Shown piece after piece: positions 11,101 through 22,206 of a stretch of 64,000 bases of DNA (positions are counted from its first letter, which is position 1; every line of letters begins with the position of its first letter). The notes beneath the pieces were generated by a model, which saw only the letters and a list, made by a program, of their open reading frames with translations, was not told the DNA's origin and did no database searches. The position numbers and the translations under genes were made by a program. Source of the stretch: Furcasterigmium furcatum (lineage: Eukaryota > Ascomycota > Sordariomycetes > Glomerellales > Plectosphaerellaceae); assembly GCA_001599815.1 (NCBI GenBank), contig BCIA01000001.1:1678934-1742933 (forward strand), written 5' to 3'.

Positions 11101-12879
11101 CCATTCTGCGCCAGGAGGCCAGCATCAGCAGGGCCGAGAAGATCGATCATGTCAACAAGATCATTGATCTCTTGGAGCTGAACGATCTCGAGGATGCCAT
11201 CATCGCAGCTCTGGGCGTCGAGCAGCGAAAGCGCCTAACCATCGGCGTCGAACTCGCCGCGAAGCCCTCCCTGCTTCTGTTCCTGGACGAGCCTACCTCC
11301 GGTCTTGACTCCCAGTCCGCCTACTCCATCATCCGGTTCCTGAAGAAGCTCAGCCGAGCTGGCCAGGCCATCATCTGCACCATCCATCAGCCCAGCTCCG
11401 TCCTTATCCAGCAGTTCGACATGGTCCTCGCCCTCAACCCCGGCGGCAACACCTTCTACTTCGGGCCCATTGGTGAGAACGGCAAGGATGTCATCAAGTA
11501 CTTCGCCGACCGTGGTGCCGAGTGCCCTCCCAACAAGAACGTCGCCGAGTTCATCCTCGAGACCGCCGCCCGCCCTCACAAGCGCCCCGACGGCACCAAG
11601 GTCAACTGGAACGAGGAATGGGCCGACAGCGAGGAGGCGGAGCTCGTCAGCCAGGAGATCAACGCCCTCAAGAAGACGCGCAGCCAGGCAACCCAGGACC
11701 CGGGACAGTCCGGCGAGCACTCCGAGTTCGCCGCCTCGATCTGGCTCCAGTCCGCCGAGCTCACCAAGCGCATGTTCAGGCAGTACTGGCGAGACCCGTC
11801 CTACCTCTACGGCAAGTTCTTCATCTCGGTCATCGTGGGCATCTTCAACGGCTTCACGTTCTTCATGCTCGGAAACTCGATCCAGGACATGCAGAACCGC
11901 ATGTTCACCTGTTTCCTGATCGTCACCGTGCCCCCCACCATCGTCAACGGCGTGGTGCCCAAGTTCTACGGCAACATGGCCATCTGGCAGGCCCGCGAGT
12001 ACCCGTCCCGTATCTACGGATGGTTCGCGTTCTGCACCGCCAACATTCTCGCGGAGATCCCCGCCGCCATCGTCTCGGCTGTCCTGTACTGGGTCCTCTG
12101 GTACTGGCCGACTGGCCTGCCGACTGAGAGCCCCGTTTCAGGCTACGTCTTCTTGATGACCGTCCTCATCTTCCTCTTCATGAGCAGCTGGGGCCAGTGG
12201 ATCTGCGCCTTTGCCCCCAGCTTCACCGTCATTTCTAATGTAAGTAGCATCCGGCCAGCAAGGCACTGTTGGGATCACCCGTGCTAACCCGCCCAGGTCC
12301 TGCCCTTCTTCTTCGTCATGTTTGGTCTCTTCAACGGCGTCGTCCGTCAGTACAGCCAGCTCCCCGTCTTCTGGAGGTACTGGATGTACTACGTCAACCC
12401 CTCGACCTACTGGATCGGCGGCATCCTCGCGGCTACGCTGGCGGACACCCCCGTGGAATGTGCCCCCGCGGAGACCGCTCTCTTCGACGCGCCTCCCAAC
12501 CAGACCTGCGGCGAATACGCCGGCGCGTTTGCCGACTCTGCCGGCGGGTACCTCCTCAACCCCGATGCCACCAGCGCGTGCCAGTACTGCCCGTTCACCA
12601 GCGGAAACCAGTACCTCGAGACGCTCAACATTGATGCCGGCAACAAGTGGCGTGGTAAGTTCCCATCCCAGTTACGATGAGTGTAGAAACTAATTCTCTG
12701 TAGACTTCGGAATCTTCCTGGCCTTCTGCATCTCGAACTGGATGCTGGTCTATTTCTTCATTTACACTGTTAGGGTTCGGGGATGGAGCTTCGGATTCGG
12801 CAAGCTCTTCGGCGCTCTCGGGGGACTGGTTGACAAGGTCAAGGGACTGTTTGTCCGCAACAAGAAGGAGGATAACTGA
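8130..12879 (+). CDS. PDR-type ABC-G multidrug efflux transporter
   Basis: Three exons: 8130-12239, 12297-12654 and 12704-12879 (introns of 57 and 49 nt), 1547 aa, full size for a PDR/CDR pump with the (NBD-TMD)2 order. NBD1 has Walker A GRPGAGCS (about residue 224, with the Cys typical of PDR NBD1), signature VSGGERKR (about 334) and WDNSTRGLD (about 356). NBD2 has Walker A GASGAGKTT (about 926), the degenerate signature LGVEQRKRL (about 1029) and Walker B LLLFLDEPTSGLD (about 1047). Two six-helix domains follow the NBDs, the second ending at a basic tail. This asymmetry of NBDs is the family norm. Role: ATP-driven export of hydrophobic compounds at the plasma membrane. The ATG at 8130 is the first in frame; the next candidate is far inside the acidic linker. 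Neighbours are an SDR, a zinc-cluster regulator, a sulfatase relic and a sugar-type permease. Confidence 0.95.
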
Positions 12880-13315
12880 AAAGTGACAGCTTAGGCTCAA
12901 AACTTGGGGGAATGGAGCGTATTGATGATTATATATCCCAAGACAACATCTCATAGACTTTTACTTGTGTTACTGAGTTCGAACTAAATCTAATTCTTCG
13001 TCATCTTATGGTGCCAGACTGAACGGGATGGGCCTGGTGGAGTGGTGACTCAAGATCTGAGCTGGAACAAGCTGTTTCCTGGCCTGTCTGTTCCAGATGA
13101 CTGTTGGCGCCTTAGTAGCGGATTTAATCCTAGCATCTCGAGTCTCATGAACGACAGTCAGATCGCACTCATTACTCATCCCGAGACATATCGAATTTTC
13201 GAGTTGGGGTAAAAAGATCAGTCTACTATGATGAGTCTAAAGAAACGGCTGAAAGGTCGTCTGGATGGCAATACAATCTTCAAAGCCAACCCCCGACCCT
13301 GGACCTTCTAGTGAC
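12880..13315. other. Convergent intergenic region (ABC pump / SDR)
   Basis: 3' ends of two convergent genes. Nothing beyond presumed 3' UTRs is seen. Confidence 0.5.
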
Positions 13316-14435
13316 CTAGGACTGCAGGACCTTGTCAACCGAGCCCGGGGCGGCGGCGTTGATCTGCTCCGCGATAATATCCCACACACGCTGACGGTAC
13401 TCCTTTGCCTCATCGCCGCGGACAAAAGCAGGAGTGTACTCGCTATTACATCAATGTCAGTAACTCAGAGACAGAATTGGACATGGCTTGGGTTTGCTTA
13501 CTCGTCCTTGGTCTCGCAATCGGCGGTCAGCTTGCCGTGGCTGTCCACACCAGCGGTGGCAGCGTAGAGCAAATTCCGACTGCCGTCTTCGGCTGTGCGC
13601 CCGATCGCCTCGTTCATCATGTTGACGTTTGCCTGGTTCTCCGCCGAGGTATTGCTCGCAAGACCGGTCTTGCAGAGACCGGGACAGACCAGGTTGAGAA
13701 CGACGCCGGTCTCAGACGCGGGGAGGAGCGAGGCCAGATGGATTACGGCCTGCATCTCGTAGAGCTTAGTGAGAGAGTAACTGTCCTCGTCAGCAATCGA
13801 GACAGCGAGACCTATTCGGGGAGCTGAACTCACCTGATGACCTCATGGGTCTTCCCGTCGCGCTCCAACTCGGCCATCTTCACCAGAGGGTTTGCTTCGT
13901 CCTTGATCAAGTCCCAGGTCTTCTGTTCGGTGAAGCAGAGGACGCTGCTGACAATGGTGATGTGAGGAATCGTGTTCAAGCGTCGGGCATCTTCCTTCAT
14001 CTTCGGCATCAGGAGGAAGGCAAGAAGGAACGTGCTGTACACGTTGACCGTGACGGCAACGGGATGGCCCTCAGCGACAACTTCCTGGCTGATAGCAATA
14101 CCAGCATTCTCGATGAGAGCATCGATGCGCTCTAGCTGGATGGCCTTGCTGGCAAAGGCCTTGACCGAATCGTAGCTGGCCAGGTCGAGGTGCCAGACTT
14201 CGGCGATGCCAGACTTGCCGGTGGAGGCCTCGATGTCGGCCAGGGCGGCCTCGCCGGACTTCAAGTTGCGAACGGCCATGATGACCTTGGCTGCGCCGAG
14301 AGAGACGAGATGTCTGGCAGCCTCGAGACCCAGGCCATTGCTTGCACCGGTGACGATGTAGATGCGGCCGGCGGTTGTCTTCTCCGTCAGGAAGATGGGA
14401 AGATTGAGACGCTGAGTCCACGCAGAGGCGGTCAT
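13316..14435 (-). CDS. Short-chain dehydrogenase/reductase (retinol dehydrogenase-like)
   Basis: Three exons, 14435..13834, 13780..13502 and 13442..13316, with introns of 53 and 59 nt; 335 aa. The Rossmann NAD(P)-binding motif TGASNGLG lies at residues 29-36, IENAG (variant NNAG) in the middle, the catalytic Ser in ITIVSSV and the YxxxK pair in YSLTK at about 202-206, which straddles the first splice junction. Later PGLCKTGL is the usual segment following the active site. This is a classical SDR of the retinol-dehydrogenase/WW-oxidoreductase-like type; the substrate is not predictable. It is convergent with the PDR pump and divergent from the double zinc-cluster regulator, sharing 14436-15210, which makes co-regulation plausible. 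Confidence 0.9.
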
Positions 14436-15210
14436 CTTGTCTGATACTGTGTGAGACGGTATGGTGGGAGGAGAAGAAGACTGAGTATGGGCAAAGACTG
14501 GAGGTCTTGGGCTGATATCGGCGGCTGTGGAGGTTGATGGCTGGTGAACTGGGGAAATATCTCAGCTCTGGTGGCGGAGGGTATGTCCATTTATAGAGAA
14601 TGGGTGCCATCGCTTTCCCGAGCAACTGTGTATGGTCCAGGCATCTTCCGTGTACGCCAACCCTTGGGCTGATCGACGCGCTGTCGTTGGCTTTCGAACT
14701 GTTTGATGTGGCATCATCGGTCGATTGCGAGGTGATGGCAGGGATGCCGCCGGTTCCATGAAGTTCGACCGGCTAAACTCCCTGCTGATTTCTAATGTTC
14801 CGGACTTATGAAAGGAGATGAAGCTGCTCAAACTCCGTATATCCGGTCAAACTGAGTTCTTGAGGACGATATTGGTGATTCTTTGGCTGGTCCAGGAGAG
14901 TTGAATGGGGTTGATTCAGGGGACTTTGGGATCTGGCGAATGGGAGACCGGCAGCCCGATTAGGAAAGGACTGTCGTGGTGGCTGCATCGGTCGCCCTCG
15001 CAGTCATTGGCTGCTGAGTTCTGGGGATGATGAGTCAGCAGGCTATTTGTTCCAAGCACCCGGTCTCGAGTCAATATCTTGAAGTTCCAGACCAACAACC
15101 GGGACCTCGCGCACTCCCTCCGGCACCTTTACCACCCTGGATGATTCTCCACCCGCCATGCCGGCTACACGCTGAGATCATAGAGACTGCCCCTTGAATA
15201 CGTCTCGGCT
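14436..15210. other. Divergent promoter region (SDR / double Zn-cluster regulator)
   Basis: 775 bp between two divergent starts. No coding frame with a recognisable family; expected to carry the promoters of both genes. Confidence 0.5.
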
Positions 15211-17480
15211 ATGCCTGCTCCGAGATCCAAAACCACTTGCAATCAGTGCCGGGCTCGAAAGGTGAGTGACCGATCCCCCGGGCGCCTCCGCGCCGTCCCG
15301 ATGTCACACCTCCTGAACAACTCTAGGTCCGGTGTGATGGAGGTCCGTGCCCTTGTGCCGGTTGCAAGCGCCTGAACTTTGACTGCACCTTCGATGAGTC
15401 CGTTCCCGTCTCGGAAGCGCTGCCGCTGGAGAGGAAGCGCGGGGCGAAGGCCTGCCTTGAATGCCGTTCGTCGAAGACAAAATGCACTGGCGAGTTCCCT
15501 CTCTGCTCGGCTTGTCGAGCCCACGACAAAGCATGTGTGTACCCGGAGTCTCGGAGAAGAATCAAAAGGATGAGGCCCTCCAGCCCAACCTCGCAGCGGC
15601 TGGACATGCTCGCCATCCGCAACAACGTGCCCTCACCTGGGCCCAGCCAGCCGCTTCTGACCCTTCCCACACCTGAATCTGGTCTTCAGCACGCAGTCCC
15701 TCATACACCTGGAAGCCTTCTAAGAGACGGCCCCGGTTCATGCGCATCTACCGGTGGCTACCCTGGAGACGCGCATCCGTTGCTCCCTCTGCGCGATCGT
15801 CTGCACCTCGTCGTCGACTTCTTCAGGCACATCCACCCCCTTGTCACGTACGCTTTCTTGTACGAGGAGGCTATTGTTCAGAGATGCATGGAAGAAACCA
15901 TCGACGAGGCCCTGATCTACGCCATTTGCGCTCACTCAGCCCTTCTCCTCGGCTATCCAAAGTATCCGCCGGCCGCGATAGCCGCTTGGACAGCTCATGT
16001 CGAAAGAATCATCTGGGCCGGTCTCGAGCAACCCACCATCTTCAAAACCCAGGCCCTGGTCCTCACGGTCCAGTATCACTCCATCACGGGCAACTATCAG
16101 CGCGCTTTCATGCTGCACTCGCTCGCCGCCCGGTCAGCGACAGCGCTGAGGCTCACATATGAGCGACCAGACCTGTCCCCTCTGGCCCAAGAAATCCGCA
16201 GGAGGCTGGTTTGGGCGCTGTGCATGCTTGACGCAGTGTTCGCCATTGGACTTCCCGAGTGCGAGCTTGTTCCCTACGAGGTCGTTCGCCTCAAACTGCC
16301 ATGCCCCGAAGAGACATTCAACGCAGACTGCTGTGGGACAACCGATCCCGCTGCTGCCCAGTCACTCGATGGCGTCGCTGAAGGGGGCCTCCTTGCGGTT
16401 GCCATCCAGGGATACAAGATTCGAAGGGACCTGCTCAGACTGAAGCGAGAGCTCGAGCTCGCAACGCAGCCTCTCCCCCGTCTAATGGAAGTGGTCGAAG
16501 ACTTCACAGAAGAATTGCAGCGCATCTCGTCTTCGGCGTACTCCAGGGCGGACCTACTCCGATACTCACGCTCACGCTGGATCGCCAGATATGTCATAAT
16601 TCACCTCTCATGGCATCAGAGTCACTGTGACCTGTTTCGCTTGTTTCTTTCTGGGTACAAGGAAAGCGCACCAGAAGTCATCATCAACTCCCTCCCAGAA
16701 GACTACGTGTGGAAGGCAGCTGCTCGCTGCCTGCACCACGCCCAAGCCATCATTCGAATTCTGCAAGACGTCAACAACCTCAACCCTCGGTTGCAAGTTG
16801 CTGGTCCCGACTTTGCTATTTGCGGATACCATGCCTGCCGCCTGGTTCTCTTCATCAGCAGATCCCACATGAATCCTCCAGATTCTGGCGTAACCGAGCC
16901 AGTTGCTCTGAATGCCGCGACGTCGATCCTGGAAATAATCAAAATCCATCAAAGCAATTTAGCCATCGGCAACCTACTCATTCGCCAGTTGGAACAACTC
17001 ATCCAGACGTATTCGGCTGGCCAGGATGACGACAGCTGGGGCTCATCCGATGCCGACGACGACCACACGGTTCACCAACCCCGCTACGCGACCGTCGCAA
17101 AGCAGCGCCAGGGCCTCGGGGTTCACAGCGTCCTGCGACAGTCTCGTTTCCTCGACGACAGCGCCGTGGCTGCTCAGCGGTCGGGCATCGGCCTCGCAGA
17201 TCAAGATCCTCGCGGCACAGAAGGAGCTCTTGGTTCTCGAGCTGGCAACCAGCTTCTAGAGCCCTCGGGCTTCCAATGGGTCTCTCCGCTGGAAAACCTG
17301 GGTTCAGGCGGGCTTTTCCTGACACACGACTCAATTGCCACGACTTCCGAAGAGGACATGACTTTACTCCCCCAGAGCATCTTCGCGGGTGCGGCCTTCG
17401 GTCCAGACCCATGGGGACCTTGGCAAGACGGCGCTGGCCTCAATGAATGGACCGCTCAAGGCGATGGCAATTATTTCTGA
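15211..17480 (+). CDS. Transcription factor with two tandem Zn2Cys6 clusters and fungal_trans domain
   Basis: Two exons, 15211-15261 and 15327-17480 (65-nt intron, GTGAGT..CTCTAG), 734 aa. The intron falls right after the RARK of the first cluster. Cluster 1 uses C10, C13, C20, C27, C30 and C37; cluster 2 uses C60, C63, C70, C77, C80 and C87. Both have the spacing CX2CX6CX6CX2CX6C and are exactly 50 residues apart. A Pro/Ser-rich linker leads to a fungal-specific middle homology region from about residue 150 (LPLRDRLHLVVDFFRHIHPL, later HSLAARSATALRL..ERPDLSPLAQEIRRRLVWAL), which is the PF04082 hallmark. An acidic segment (residues near 575-590) and a Trp/Gly-rich C-terminus could activate transcription. 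Expected to be a nuclear regulator; the genes next to it (SDR, sulfatase relic, MFS permease, PDR pump) are natural candidate targets. Confidence 0.9.
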
Positions 17481-17871
17481 GGCGTCTCAAGGGACCAGTA
17501 CACTAAACAGAACCTGCGCGGCTGCTGGTGCTGGGCTTGCTCGGCCGTCGGGCATCTGGCGAACACCGATGCCCGACTACCGACGAGGCTGACTTGCCCT
17601 GCTCGCCGGGCGCGAGATTCTCCTTGCCAGCGACATCCTCCCCGAACTAGGTCACGCACTCGACCTAGGAGCACATCAAGCCCGAGCCCCCGAGAAATGG
17701 CGACACGTGACAATGCTACCACTACGCTTGGACCATCTTTGGCGGATGCCCAACACTCCGAGCTTCCTCCTCGTATATACCCCGAGCCAGCCTGCAATGG
17801 AACGCGACCACGACCACTGCTCGTCTGACGAAACAACAACTTGAGCGTATCGTTCCTTTCAAACCTTCGCA
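17481..17871. other. Intergenic region (regulator / sulfatase relic)
   Basis: About 390 bp between two genes on the same strand, holding the regulator 3' UTR and the original sulfatase promoter. Nothing else is recognised. Confidence 0.45.
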
Positions 17872-19470
17872 ATGGGGTCCCCAACCCAACCGAAAATTCT
17901 CTTCATCATGGCTGATGACCATGCCGCCAAATCCATCTCTTGTTACGGCGCAGGCATCAACCACACCCCCAACCTAGACCGTCTCGCAAACGAGGGGATG
18001 CTGTTTGATCATTGCTATGTTACCAACTCGATCTGTACCCCCTCCCGAGCCGCTGTTCTTTGCGGCACACACAATCATGTCAACGGTGTCATGACTCTCG
18101 ATTCGAAGATCAATTAGAACTTACCGAATGTCGCGAAGCAGCTCCGAGCCGGCGGATACCAGACAGCTATGGTAGGAAAGTGGCATCTGTAAGAGGGAAA
18201 GGAATGCGAGCCTACCGGCTTTGACTACTGGAGTGTTGTCCCAGGACAAGGCGAATACTGGGATCCAATTTTCATCGAGCCTCCAGGCACCTCGAAGATC
18301 CCAGGATACGCAACCGATATCATCACCGACAAGTGCCTGGACTTCATGAAGAACCGCGACAGTCCAGACCTTTCTACGTCATGTGCCACCACAAGGCGCC
18401 GCATCGGAGCTGGGAGTATGATTCGAAGCACAAGGATCTGTACAAAGACCCGGTCCGACTGCCCGACACGTTCAACGACGACTACAAGAATCGCGCGAAG
18501 GCAGCCAAGGTTGCGAAGATGCGGATCGCAGACGATATCACATATGGAGACCTCGGCCTGGTTTCAGCCCGAGGGCCCCTCCTCGGTGATTGGGGAGAAG
18601 ATGGTTGATATCTGGTGGTGGAACGACCGGAAGGTCCCCGCGCCAGAGGATGTCACGAAGATGAAGCTTGTTTGCAGGGAGTCGGGTGAGGCCTTCACCT
18701 TCAAGACCAAGGAGGAGCTGGCCGAGTTCAAGTTCCAGCGCTACATGCAGCGGTACCTTCGCACGATCCAGAGTATCGATGATAACGTCGGCCGCATGCT
18801 GGACTGGCTTGATGCCGAGAGCCTGGCCGACAATACGTTAGTCGTGTACACTTCCGACCAGGGTTTCTTTCTCGGTGAGCACGGCTGGTTTGACAAGCGA
18901 TTCATGTATGAGGAGAGCTTCCAGATGCCCTTCATGGCGCGCTTCCCGAATCTGATCCAGAAGGAGACCGTCTGCAAGGACATCCTCTGCAACGTCGATT
19001 TCGCAGCAACATTCCTCGACCTGGCGGGCATCCGCATCCCCACCTACATGCAGGGTGTTTCGTTCAAGCCGCTTCTGGCCAGCCAAACCCCGAGCGATTG
19101 GCAGCAGGTAGCCTACCATAGGTACTGGATGCACAGGGACATCATTCACGAGGCCTACGCACATCATGGTGTGCGGGATCAGCGATACAAGCTGATCTAC
19201 TGGTACAACGAGGATCTCGGTCTCGAGGGCACGCGGCCCGGTGGCGAAGAGAAGGAGTGGGAACTGTTCGACTGTAAGCAGGATCCCCTGGAGCTCTTCA
19301 ACTGCTACAACGACCCCAAGTATGGGGTTATCGTTAAGAAGATGGCCAAGATGCTGGAGGATAAGATGCTCGAGATCGGCGACGAGCCGATTCACACGCG
19401 ACTGGGAGACGTCAAGACGAAGGCGGAGCTGGCCAACGCCACAAGTAGTTTGCGCTCACGATCTGAATAG
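17872..19470 (+). pseudogene. S1-family sulfatase (arylsulfatase/choline-sulfatase type), disrupted
   Basis: The reading starts MGSPTQPKILFIMADDHAAK and runs through the formylglycine motif CTPSRA, so the N-terminal catalytic core of an S1 sulfatase is clear. The frame is then hit by TAG at 18115-18117 and TAA at 18190-18192, loses one base between about 18358 and 18366, and regains frame by one extra T at about 18562-18564 (GTTTCAG where GTTCAG keeps the family frame). Between and after these lesions family sequence is intact, including MCHHKAPHRSWEYDSKHKD, YTSDQGFFLGEHGWFDKRF and YHRYWMHRD, to a normal stop. Without lesions the product would be about 530 aa, the usual length. No GT..AG intron removes the lesions. 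Either a recent pseudogene or several assembly errors in one gene; the first is favoured because neighbouring genes are clean. It would have hydrolysed sulfate esters. Confidence 0.85.
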
Positions 19471-20391
19471 ACATCGCATTGTATAGTTTTCGCAGAATAT
19501 AGAAGGCATCTCGGGAGATCTTGACACGCCGAATTTCCCAATGTTCGAGTGCTGGTGATGGGACTAATGCCACGGCACACACTGGCAGCTAGCGACCTCG
19601 TTACTTCGCGGTCGGTCGGAAATTGATCTTGGCATCACGTATTGCCAGCATCCAATCTCAAGAGTGGAATGTATCAGAGTAGAGTTGACGGCCAGGACCT
19701 CGGCAGAGAACTGAAGCTGTCTTCCACTTGATATCCTGAAAGTTCTTGTGCAACCACCTGCCGGCGCCACGATGTTGAAGGCCAAGTTGACACCATGTGA
19801 CCGGAAGTCGGACATGGCGCCATACTTGGAGTTGTCCTACTCGGCTCTCGGGCTTCCCGAAGTCGGTTGTCGGCCATCTAGCGCAACAAACCCAGGACTC
19901 CTGACTCGGAGTATCACCGGGTTTTCAAACCCGGCAGGTCTGCTCCAGAGTTGGCGGAGCATCGATCCACGAGAGAGCCTGCATACATCGACAAAATCAC
20001 ATACGCGCCTGTCCTGTCCCGTCCCGAGTGGTTGGACGCTGCGGCCAGATTATCGACTCCCCTACCCCACGGGGCCGTAACGATGGCGTGAACTGTGGCG
20101 GGAATTGGCGACATCCAGACGAAGCTTTCCTACTCACGAGGTCCGATTCCTCGGTTCTTCCCTGGTCTGCCCGCAGAGGAACGCCGACTATCTACACTGT
20201 ACTGCGTGCTGCTACCCTTGGTATTATGCCATAGTTACGGGGACGCTCACCAACTCTCGCGAGGATACATATTGGAAGCGGCCCAACAGGTCGACCACTC
20301 ATTCGCCTCTACCCTCGGCCTCAACCTCCTCTGTCACTCTTCCTCTTCCTTCGCTCCCGTCAGGGCTCTTTATTTGACGCCATTCATCATC
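19471..20391. other. Intergenic region (sulfatase relic / sugar-type permease)
   Basis: 920 bp without a supported gene; presumed promoter of the permease. A frame that extends the permease upstream of 20392 has no family similarity and was not used. Confidence 0.5.
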
Positions 20392-22206
20392 ATGGCTAAA
20401 GAGGCTATCGAGTCCAAGCTCGAGGTGGGCCGCGAGGACTCTTCCTCTGACAAGAGAGCCCTTGACAACGCCGCCAACCAAGCGTCGAACGTCGAGATAA
20501 GCCTCAGCGTCCGGGATGCTTTCCGTTACTACTGGAAGGCCGTCGCTTGGTCCGTCTGCGTCTCCAACGCCACCATCATGGAGTCCTACATGCTCCTTCT
20601 TTCCCACTCGTTCTACGCTCAGCCGCAGTTTCAGAAGAAGTTTGGCGAACAGCTCCCCAACGGCAACTACTCGATTCCTGCTGCTTGGCAGATCGGAGTG
20701 TCCATGGCAGGTCTCATCGGCCTCATCATGGGTGTCTTCGGAAACGGCTACTTCGCAGACAAGTTCGGACTGAGGAAGGTCATGGTCGCCAGCCACATCT
20801 CGATTCTGGCCTTCGTCTTCATCCTGTTCTTCGCCCCCAACATTGCGACCATCTTGGTTGGCGGGTTCTTCCTGTAAGTCATGGCCGCTTCTCGCGACGT
20901 GCCCCGGGAACACGCCCTTACACAAAAGATGCCTAGCTCTATTCCGTGCGGATTCTTCGCCGCTGCCACCCCAACGTACGCTGCCGAGGTCACGCCGCTC
21001 CGACTTCGTGGATACCTGACCGTCTACGTCAACCTCTGCTGGGTGATGGGCAAGATGATCTGCCTTGGGATCGTGGCCGGCACCCTCCAGCTCAACAGTG
21101 AGTGGGCCTACAGGATTCCGTTCGCGATCCAGTGGGCCTGGCCTTTGCCTCTGGCTATCGCGACCTACCTGGCACCGGAGTCCCCTTGGTGGCTTGCGAG
21201 GAAGGGGCGCATGGAGGAGGCCCAGCGGTCCTTGGAGCGCCTCGTCGTGGCTCCGAGGGAGGTTATTGATCCCAAGGACACTTTGGCCATGATTGTCCGG
21301 ACTGTGGAGGGAGAGCGCAGCAAGTCCATCGAGGGCTCGTATCTGGATTGCTTCAAGGGCGTCAACCTTCGACGCACGGAGATTGCGATTATCAGCTGGG
21401 GCTGTCAGATTATTCCCGGTGAGTGATCCCCTCGGCCGGAGTCTCGAGTTGAATGCTGATGACCCATGTAGGCTTCATTATCCAGAACTACATCACGTAC
21501 TTCTTCACCCTTGCAGGATTGAAGACAGCTGATGCCTTTTATCTCTCTATCGGTAAGTGCTCTTAAAAGAATCTCGGTCCTTCGGGAGAGCTGACAGCAA
21601 TCACAGGAAATGCCGGGCTTGCATTCGTCGGTACCGTGTCATCCTGGTTTGTGATGACCAGGTTCGGGTGGAGGACTATTTATCTCGGCGGACTATGTGC
21701 CATGATTCCCGTCATGGGCGTCGTGCCGTTCCTCGACTTTGCCACACACGGCCCCAACGGAGACACTGCTCGATGGGCGCAATGCTCCCTGCTCCTCATT
21801 TGGTTCTTCATCTATGGTAAGCCTATACTGCGCAGCAAGACCGGTGGACCCGTTGGCTAATTTATATCTTCTTACAGGCATGAGCATCGGCCCTATCCCT
21901 TACGGTATTGCTGCCAACGTGGGCGCTGCCAACCTCCGAACCAAGACGATTTCTCTGGGCCGAAACACCTACTACTTGCTGGCGATTATCAACGCCGTCG
22001 TCTCCCCCTACTTCCTGAACCCGAGCGAGTTGGACCTTAGGGGAAAAGCCGCTTTCCTGCCTTGGGGACTAACGATGGTCATGGTGGCCTGGACCTTCTT
22101 CAGGCTTCCGGAGCTCAAGGGCCTTACCCAGGAGACGCTCAACAGCCTGTTTGATGAACGCGTCCCGGCCAGAAAGTTCACGGAGGAGGCGAAGAAGTAC
22201 CAGTGA
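20392..22206 (+). CDS. MFS sugar transporter (alpha-glucoside permease-like)
   Basis: Five exons: 20392-20873, 20937-21418, 21472-21552, 21607-21816 and 21878-22206, introns of 63, 53, 54 and 61 nt; 527 aa. The first intron splits the LSIPCGFF helix. Sugar-porter signs are GYFADKFGLRKVM in the loop 2-3 position, PESPWWLARKGR after helix 6, GWRTIYLGGL in the loop 8-9 position and PELKGLTQETL after helix 12. This is the layout of fungal alpha-glucoside/maltose-type proton symporters. The ATG at 20392 follows a CATCATC run and precedes a charged soluble N-terminus. It sits downstream of the sulfatase relic on the same strand and could have imported the substrate or product of that enzyme, which is inference from position. 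Confidence 0.9.

Noticed and set aside
10215..11150. Long minus-strand frame inside the ABC-G gene
   Set aside because: It lies antisense to NBD2 and the linker; its Leu/Arg-rich composition is the usual shadow of a GC-rich coding strand.
18012..18224. Introns that would bypass the sulfatase stops
   Set aside because: No GT..AG pair removes either stop without deleting conserved residues on both sides; simple lesions explain the data better.
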